Shown one piece after another: positions 56,120 through 64,000 of a stretch of DNA of 64,000 nucleotides. The notes below the pieces were generated by a model. The model had not been told where the DNA came from. It saw only the letters and a program-made list of their open reading frames with translations, and did not search any database. The DNA is taken from NCBI RefSeq assembly GCF_910592395.1, contig NC_088308.1, positions 9,811,001-9,875,000 of the forward strand, given 5' to 3'. The stretch is from Lineus longissimus (Eukaryota; Nemertea; Pilidiophora; Heteronemertea; Lineidae). The position numbers and the translations under genes were made by a program. Each line of letters opens with the position of its first letter. Position 1 is the stretch's first letter.

Positions 56120-57166
56120 TTATTTGTCCAGTACAAACTTCTTCATCATTTTGAACGAAAGTTGCTTCTCCTGGTCCTTCCTTTCCATACGTTTCTGTCG
56201 TTCTTCCCGATCCAATTTGAACCTTTCCTCTTCAAGCTTAAGTTGCTGCTTCTTCAATTTAAGCTCTTTTTCCTTTAATTCGTGCTCACGACTTGCTTTC
56301 TCCGCCATGAACTCGAGTACCTGGCCTGAGGTGGTCTTCTGGCGTTTCAGCGCAGGCTTAGTTTCATCGTCACCTCCATCTGCAAAAAAATAAGCTACGT
56401 TTATATTTCAATGAACCAGATACAAAAATGTACATTGTACAGGAGGAGAGATCACCACTTCCCAGATGCCAACACCTTCAAGTTTTTAAGAGAACGAGAG
56501 GGTGCGCAAAAAACGGGCCATTTTTTCATTAGGACCTTTTGGACTTCCAAAAACATTCCAAAAAAATGTATCATTGAAAAATAATCACTGGCTTTTCTGT
56601 TACCTTTTCGTTCTGTAAGCGTCTCCAAAGCTTTTTTCCTGATTTCCTTTCCTCGGGTCTCATCGTCTGTTTTCTTCTTTGTCTGCTTCATATCTTTGTC
56701 CAACTTCATGTCCAAGATGTCGCTAAGTAACTGTTCGTTCTCGGTAAACTCCTGTTCTACGCCGGACCTGAAAACAAGTTATAAATGAAGCTACAGGCAT
56801 GTGTATTCTGAGGATCCTAAATAGTAAATACAAAATGCATGTATATAATACTGCAGTTTGGACACGCAGTCGAGCGTGATTCATAGAAACAAAACTTTCA
56901 TACTCACGCCTTCATGTCTTTTTTTTCATCCTCTTTAAATTTATCCAGCAGCAACTTGGTCCTCTCCCGCACGCGTCTTGAATCAACTTCCAACTTGAAA
57001 TAAAATCAGCCTTATTCAAAGCATATGCGATCTGGGCCCAACTGTTTCCTTGTTTGTACGGATTTTGAGCATTTACTTCTCTAAGCAGGAGGGTATCGTC
57101 TTCATCTGAGAAGTTGACCCTTTTTTTTCTGGTGGTCTGTTGTGCTACCTGGTTTGTATTGTCCAT
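56120..57166 (-). pseudogene. Harbinger Myb/SANT-like protein, three exons, one frameshift
   Basis: Exon 1 (57166-56908) starts at ATG and encodes a Myb/SANT-like DNA-binding region: RVNFSDEDDTLLLREV, then NSWAQIAYALNKADF. A loss of one base near 57000 shifts the frame, because the other frame then reads RVRERTKLLLDKFKEDEKKD to the donor GTGAGT. Exon 2 (56767-56604) and exon 3 (56379-56120) are Lys/Glu-rich helices ending in a coiled coil (KEKELKLKKQQLKLEEERFK) and FVLDK stop. With exon 1 corrected for one base, all phases match. In Harbinger elements this partner binds the transposon ends and brings the transposase into the nucleus. Confidence 0.8.
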
Positions 57167-59461
57167 GCTGAAAAATGAAGAAAAAAAAGTGAAATTTCAC
57201 GTCATAGACTCATTGCGGACAAATTTAATGGTCTGTCCAAGTGGTGGATTCAAGATCTTAAAAGATTATGGGGGGGGGGGCTTGCCCGCCTAGTGAATTC
57301 CTGGTAAAAAGCAAAGATCGCCCTCCCCCTTCAATCGGCCCATGTCCGAACCCGCAGCAATCCAAAGCCTCGAGACACGCAACACCGTCGATCACACACA
57401 CTATGGTATAAGTCCTATGCATGCGCCTGGCCTTATAGCAAAAAGCTGAATTTTTAGTGTACTCTATTCAACTAGAAATCGTGTTGTCGGTGGAAGGACA
57501 GAACCTTCAAGTAGTGTGATATAGATACCCTGACGATCTAGTAAAAATGTTTCAGAGTGCATTAACTATAGAACAAGAGGCCCAAGGGCCTGGCGCTCAG
57601 CTGGATGACCTAATAACATAGGACTGAGGGTATACTATAAAGTAGTAAATATCGGCTTTGTACTACTTGTTTGAAGGTCAAGAGAACACGTTATACCACT
57701 AAAATTTCCAATGCAGAGCTGCCAGCTGGATGAAATATGATTGAACTAATCAGCCATGGTATGTAAATATTACAGGAGGCAACGGAAGATATCTAGTTCA
57801 GTATGTTGTATCAGTAGCTTTACAGAAAAAAAGTGTCAGAGAGGATGAGACTTCTCCATGGACAACTGTTGTATGGCCAGGCTGGGTTGTACAGCACAAG
57901 GATACAAAATGCTGTCTGTAATTGAGAGGTATCCTGATTTAACAGAGGTCAAAATAAATAGAAATTACCAGTTTGGGACTAGCACCACTTTCTTTTTTTT
58001 TAATAAGGTAGAGATTACAGGAGTCAACAAAATTAATTTTATTGAGAGAAATTGACCTGTTCTGCAGGTGATTGGAATTTACAATACAAAGGGTCGTTTT
58101 TCATGACATTGTGCTCTACTGCGTATTCCTAGTCATAGTGAGTCGATCTGGAACCAATCTATCCTTGGCGCAGACAGGTTCAAATTGGCTATATCTTGAA
58201 TAGATCGAATTGCGATGAAAATCTAATGCAATAAAGGAGCAATATCGAAGAGACAAATTAATCAAACCAATTGTCCACAGACTCGGACCCTGAAATGGCA
58301 CGATGTATGCGCGCATATAAAAGTATATCAATTGGTCCCATAGAGATGATGAGGCAATGTCAATATGCCTTGTTCCTTAGTCAGCAATATGCCCCTTTTT
58401 ATACGGAGAAGAAGGAGAACCCAGATAGGCCTTCACATGTCGGCTTCCAAATGGCTCGAACCAACTGTACTATCACTACTATAACTTTAAAATGCGTGCT
58501 CCTCCTAGTCCTACATGTAGCAATGTCTCAGCCAAAAAGGCAAAGTGAGCAGCTCCTTGGTATAGTAAGGCCATGTCAGGTTCCGCGCGCCTCTTCAGAT
58601 ACATCAAGTATTGAAAGCTGTGGTGAGCTGAGCACATAAAAGACCATGGTCACCTTAATTTGAAAATCCCTTCATAATCAAGTGCTACCTCTGACTAAAA
58701 CAGCACAATAGACTACCAATTTGATCCAGCTCCTAACTGCGGGAAAACCCAAGTCCAGCAACCAAAAGTACCAAAAATACATTTTTGTTTACATTTGAAC
58801 TGCACACATGCGTTTGTTTACAATTTCATTTCCCGCGAAATCTCGAAAATCAGGTGACCTGCAATCGTGGATTGAAAATAACATTAACCTCGGTTCAGCA
58901 GGTCAGCAGGTATACCGGCTGTTCCAATCATCCCCCTACAGCCAGCCGTTCAAAAGGTAATGTTATTCACCCCACAGGGAGTGCAAGTAATTGATTAAGC
59001 CCCTGCATAACTTAACAGCAATGGCTTGGCTTCTGTGAGTGGTAAGGAGAACTGACAGTTTTTTTATGGGAGTAACATTATTGTGTTGCTTAAAACGTCT
59101 ACTTTTTACTCATGTAAGAATCGTAGTACTAATAATAACTTTCAACTTATTTTCCAGTTATGATAACACAACACGCATCTTCATGATCATGATCTTTCTC
59201 AAACTAACTGAATGACCTAATCGCCTTGGACGCACAACCTAACCACATATCAATCCGCCCCGACGATCGACACATCCATTCGATTCGATAACCCTCGATA
59301 AAGTTTGATAAATAAACTAGAACTGAGATTTCACAGGAGCACCTGTGAATTCATGACTCCAGGGTTGTTTTGAGGGCGATATTGTAAGAGTTGGTCTTGA
59401 GTATTGGGACGTGAAGGTCCGTGTGAGGCACCTGGGGAGAGAAGACTAGTTGAACGATGGG
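57167..59461. other. Repeat-like and unassigned DNA, no gene
   Basis: A G-run follows gattcaagatcttaaaagat at 57246-57280, and a phrase aagaggcccaagggcctggc at 57574-57593 resembles words common in invertebrate dispersed repeats. The ORFs at 57858 and 58271 lack domain features. No gene is supported. Confidence 0.4.
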
Positions 59462-59499
59462 ATCATGGAGGTATAAATAATTATTTATACCTCCATGAT
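59462..59499. repeat. Perfect 38-bp palindrome
   Basis: Each half is 19 bases (ATCATGGAGGTATAAATAA) with no spacer and no mismatch. It could be two abutting transposon ends or an extreme hairpin. The flanks continue without symmetry. Confidence 0.95.
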
Positions 59500-59996
59500 G
59501 GGATCTGACACGGACACTACTATTGATCTCATTATATGAATACCATTTAATACAAAAAAGTGAAAACAGATCATATCATATTCCTTGGCATCAATTAAAA
59601 TAGGAGTGCGGGAACAAGGTTTTTTAGCAGGAGGAAAGCGAGAACATTTTGCGCCGTCATATTCCGATTTGGCTGGTTGGTGGTGAAATCTGCTTTTAAT
59701 TTTGCAAATTAACATATTCGTTTTTCTGGTTCTAAGGTTGTCTGAATTAAAGATGCTTTCCCAATGCTTGACTGGTCTGGCGACATTGCCAGGAAAACGT
59801 GACGTCATTTTGGCCATTCTTCTTACCGCACGCCCATAAAAGCTCTCCGTAAAAGTTCCTGACATGGTGTGAAGTGGGAGGGCGCACAATGGGAACCACA
59901 CTGCCGCGATGTTAATAGTTTCTATTTATAGAATTCAGCGGCAGAGATTTTAGGCACGGAAAAAGTGGATTAACTCGGCTAATCTCAATGGATTTT

Positions 59997-60154
59997 ACCC
60001 AGGAATGTTTTCAAGGCGAGAGAAACATCTGATTTAAGTACTGCGCTTATTAGATTTCATGTTCAGGCCGAAGATACCCAGGAATGTTTTCAAGGCGAGA
60101 GAAACATCTGATTTAAGTACTGCGCTTATTAGATTTCATGTTCAGGCCGAAGAT
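59997..60154 (+). repeat. 79-bp tandem duplication
   Basis: Bases 59997-60075 are repeated at 60076-60154 (acccaggaatgttttcaagg ... gccgaagat) with no difference seen. It lies 65 bases upstream of the fold-back element. Confidence 0.9.
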
Positions 60155-60219
60155 TGGCCTAAAACGTGGACGAAAAGAGTGCATTATCGAGTGTTGGAGA
60201 GGTCACGTGATTGGACGAG

Positions 60220-61234
60220 TATGGCAAGCCAAAGCGGAATTTATTCAAGACTTTAGAATAACCATTCAAGAAGTTAAATATAAGTTCAGGAAGGAAATAT
60301 ATGTTCAAGACTAAAATATGTTCAACCTTGAATCAAATGTTTTCAACCTTGAATCAAATGTTTTCAACCTTAAATAAAATATGTTCAACCTTGAATAAAA
60401 TATGTTCAACCTTGAATAAAATATGTCCAACCTTGAACAAAATATGTCCAACCTTGAACAAAATATATTCAACCTTGAACAAAATATATTCAAGACTCAC
60501 ATGACCATATTCAAGACGCACGTGACCACAAAATTGATGACGTTGTTGCTCATGTTTTGATGCTTTACGGACTTTCCCGAACCCGCGTCCAGACTTTCCC
60601 GAACCCATGGTACTTGTGTTGCGTTTCGGAGCTCGAATTGTTCGCACGAAGGTTTTGACACATGGTTGTACACGTACCTAGCCGCCTACACCTGACATGT
60701 ACTGTAATCCTACACATCATGACATGGATGCCGAGTGAATGTCAGAGTCGATACATGTTTCACAGACATATCAGGCAAATTATAGGTTCAAAATGCGCAA
60801 TGCCTCTCACCTTTCATACCACTGTATCGGATTCTTGTTGTCTTTTGACATGTTTGAGTGTTTAGGCTATACAGGCAATCAATCACGTCGTGAAACAGAA
60901 CGCATCAGAAGTACCACAGATTCTACGCTCTACGTCATCAATTTTGTGGTCACGTGCGTCTTGAATATGGTCACGTGAGTCTTGAATATGGTCACGTGAG
61001 TCTTGAATATATTTTGTTCAAGGTTGAATATATTTTGTTCAAGGTTGGACATATTTTATTCAAGGTTGAACATATTTTATTCAAGGTTGAACATATTTTA
61101 TTTAAGGTTGAAAACATTTGATTCAAGGTTGAACATATTTTAGTCTTGAACATATATTTCCTTCTTGAACTTATATTTAACTTCTTGAATGGTTATTCTA
61201 AAGTCTTGAATAAATTCCGCTTTGGCTTGCCATA
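60220..61234. mobile_element. Fold-back element with tandem-repeat arms (1015 bp)
   Basis: The termini are inverse (TATGGCAAGCCAAAGCGG / CCGCTTTGGCTTGCCATA) and flanked by the 6-bp direct repeat GACGAG (60214-60219 and 61235-61240). Left arm is 60220-60542 and right arm is 60933-61234. Each arm has a unique outer part of about 100 bases, then a tandem array of 21-bp units (ATGTTCAACCTTGAATAAAAT type): eight on the left, six on the right. Next come cacgtga-caagac words and a shared inner end ccacaaaattgatgacg. The central 390 bases have no transposase. The architecture is like Drosophila FB/Galileo elements; kinship is unproven. Confidence 0.9.
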
Positions 61235-61240
61235 GACGAG

Positions 61241-64000
61241 AAACCTGAACAAAGTTTTCGTGCTTTTAGCTGTCAACATCAATGGCTATAATATACTCCT
61301 GCAGAATAGTAGAATTAATAGAACTAATTTCCGAAGTTTCCAATAGTTTGAACACAAATCAGAACATCACCCATCAGCTGGACTCAGATCTGCATAAATT
61401 ACGATAAGTAATGAGGTCGTCGCTTCAATTTCGCAAAGAAAGTTGACTCCATTCGAATGTTGTTTTGACCAAATTCTGTTGAACTCATCGTTATGAGGGC
61501 ATTTGAACACATTCTCGTAGACCTTTTCTATAAACGTGTGAAGTTTCGTACCAAAATACGTTTCCGTAAAGGCTTAAAAAAGAAAATTTGTCACTTTAAA
61601 AATCGTCGCTCCGGTAGAAATAAAAAGGTCACCGCCATTTTCTTGATGATAGTACTCCAGGTAACCTCGGCGGGAAATTTAAAGCGGGGTCATCCGGGGT
61701 CAAACAACAGTTTTGCTCACTACCGCCAACTGGTGATATAAATCGACACTAATCTATTTTATATCAAAACTTCTGTATCATGAAGACCTTTTCAACTTTA
61801 TTTCAAGCTTTTATCTGCTGGAATAGAGCGTCAAAAAATTGTTTTTTCATTTACGCATTTTGCCCCCTAGGGAGCTGAATTTGAGTCGAATCGCCCAAAT
61901 TTGTTTCCGTAAGCAACATTTTCTGCGGTGTTTATAAGCAAGACTAGATTTGAAGTGCCTCGGTTGTATGATTACAAAATGCCCAACTTTGTCTACAGAT
62001 GGCTGGATGGATGGAAGGACGGACACCAATCGAATAGCTATTTGACTAGCTCCGCTGACTTTGTCAGCTGAGCTAAAAATCGAGTTTTTGATAGCAGTAA
62101 AGCTCCACTTACCTTGAAATTCGGATGCGTTGTTTTCATATGCTCTCGCGTATGGAAAGACGATTACGTAATAGACTCGGCGCGGATCAATGACGATGGC
62201 CATGAACTACTATCGATAGGCTATGTCATTCGTTTTGTATTTAACTAGGGGCCATGTTTCCGAAGGCGACTTATAGAGCACAAAAGATGTCCAACAAAAT
62301 AGGCTTTTAGATGCGTATAAATCGTTTTCTCATTTTTCTAATTCTATGTCAGATAATGATCCATCCTTATCAGTTACAGCTGGGTTGTCGGATTTGTTAC
62401 ACAATAGCCATATGAGCAACGGCAACATTTTAATGGAGCGAAAATTAAACTTTCGCTAGAACGTATCAGAGGGGAAAACTCCTCCCATACTTGATGACGT
62501 ATTTGGAAAAAAAATAAGTATAAGTATCGGTTCTTGCTATATGTCGTGGATCTCAACCTCACTAATGCAATTTTTGCGAACACTCATTCTTCCGTTTACG
62601 CTAATCGCACCACGTGGCTGGACTCTTCTGCAAAATTGATTGATTAACGGCTATGACTCCAAACTCGAACATCAGCCTCGAATGCTCTTTCTATGACTTA
62701 CACTCTGTAACCTGGGTATTCACTGAAAAGCTGACCCCCGAAACCAATTACAGATTAAAGCTATCTGACCCGGCAGTGAACTTGGTATGTTCCCTTTGCG
62801 ACCAAATTTTATATACCAACCCCAAAACAATAAACCCCATTAAAGGTTGAATGAATGCGAAGTCATTGTTGTTCTCTGATGACGATATTGAGATGATATC
62901 AATGAAGTTAGCGTGGCAACTTCTTTAGTAGGCCTATCTACTTTCACTTGTGTCCATTCGATAGGTGCTTAAAATCAATCACAGCGGACACAAAAATAAT
63001 TCTACAGATGCTTTATTCAAGACGAGAACTGGCGCCGAACAGAATTTGGAGGCAGAATCAATGAGACCTCACCATAATTTTGAGATCAGAAAACTCGGAG
63101 CTGAATACGGGAATAATTACAGGATAGGACGGACCGAGTCGCTTGAGAAGGTTTTGCTGCTATTTTGATATCGTATTTCGCACCATTTGATTATCACCAT
63201 AACGATGACTAAATTGCAATATGTGTTTTTCCTTATATCGTGTGATGTAAATTACTCTCGACTCGAGTGGCTTTACTGTACCGATACCAGTGTAAAAGAA
63301 ATGCAAGTCCCCCCGGATTCAAAGTCCGGGTCCTTTTGTTAAAGGGAATAGAGTCGCCGAGTTCCCTTGTTGAAAATTATGTCGCTGACCCTAACCAAAC
63401 CATTAACCACATTCGTTGACAATACACAGCTATTGTATGGGGTCCTGCATTCCTAGGACGTCCATTCCTTTTACACCTGTCTACCCGTTGTTAGGAGTAC
63501 ATGAATGTTTTTCCGCCCTCCGGAAATGTTATTGTTATCCTCAAAGCAGTGTCACGCAACGCGTATTCTATCTAGAGTTATTTACAATGAAGAATGCTTA
63601 CTCACTAAGATTGGAATGATATACTCGGTTTTTGGCAGCGAATGCACCCACCAGCAATCAACATCAAACTCTTTCACCCGCAGACAAAATATATTTTTGT
63701 CGCACGTCACATCGACTATAGTCACAGGTCGCTGCGTCATATATCTCTCCGTTGTTGCGCAGCGCTGAGGGTAGGTTTCCACTGAATGCGATGGTGCTTG
63801 ACACAGATTCGCGAAACCAATTTTTGAGTGTGAAGTGAGGCGTAAAAAAACAAAGCCTTGTCGCGTGCGCTGTCGCAATCGCATGTAGTGTAAACCTATT
63901 CTGAAGGTCAAAGAAATATTTATATCAAATGTGATTTTGCTTATATCGCACAGCGCATTCGACATCGCAAATAAAAAAAATTGTAGTTTCAGTTTGGGTG
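61241..64000. other. Intergenic stretch to the window end, no gene recognised
   Basis: The ORFs here are short, overlap on both strands and show no domain. 62546-62560 is the inverse of the 15-base word at 54393. A short hairpin-like stretch, ccggattcaaagtccgg, lies at 63311-63327. Nothing else is supported. Confidence 0.4.

Noticed and set aside
58271-58639. 122-residue plus-strand ORF
   Set aside because: No domain, no splice context and no start-region features; its length is within chance expectation for 64 kb.

Overview
The window is animal genomic DNA. Genes are split by GT-AG introns, intergenic DNA is long, transposable elements are dense and often nested, and short spacer words such as acatgta and taggcct recur. 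There is no sign of bacterial gene organisation. The repeat families point to a marine invertebrate, for example an amphioxus, echinoderm, hemichordate or mollusc: a pearl/HINE-like Helentron, Polinton remnants, PIF-Harbinger, TTAA-inserting elements and several LINEs. The species cannot be fixed from sequence alone.

Region by region. 1-6447 is a tandem array of secreted LamG + PAN/Apple genes: the last exon of one copy at 26-246, then a three-exon gene at 3936-5544 with an in-frame TGA. 6448-14995 is a decayed LINE with an ORF1 (RRM-like) and an ORF2. It carries two younger insertions: an apparently intact 3.3-kb LINE (8501-11799) flanked by an identical 286-bp duplication, and an 832-bp TTAA-flanked DNA element (13950-14781). 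The LINE abuts a decayed Polinton/adintovirus-like element (about 14996-22900) with remnants of a structural protein, the packaging ATPase and the protein-primed family B DNA polymerase on the minus strand, and an unrecognised divergent gene on the plus strand.

24624-42475 is a fatty-acid elongase (ELOVL) cluster on the minus strand with three two-exon genes. Two of them lie in a recent 7-8 kb segmental duplication (24624-31953 and 32506-40353). Later insertions distinguish the copies: a TTAA element with a nested 945-bp terminal-inverted-repeat (TIR) element in the first, and a pearl/HINE-like element with eight 145-bp repeats in the second. The empty sites are visible in the sister copies.

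42476-48326 holds only repeats: fold-backs, tRNA-like tandem units, and a 907-bp TIR element with subterminal repeats. 48520-49728 encodes a coiled-coil plus multi-span membrane protein of unknown role. 51278-52300 encodes a single-exon class A GPCR. 53055-57166 has a Harbinger MITE and then a Harbinger element with a DDE transposase (one nonsense codon) and a convergent Myb-like gene (one frameshift). 59462-61240 has a perfect 38-bp palindrome, a 79-bp tandem duplication and a fold-back element whose long inverted arms are built from 21-bp tandem repeats. The remainder to 64000 shows no recognisable gene.

The cellular genes (LamG/PAN, ELOVL cluster, coiled-coil/TM protein, GPCR) do not form an evident pathway. 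Apart from the two tandem families, their adjacency looks incidental.
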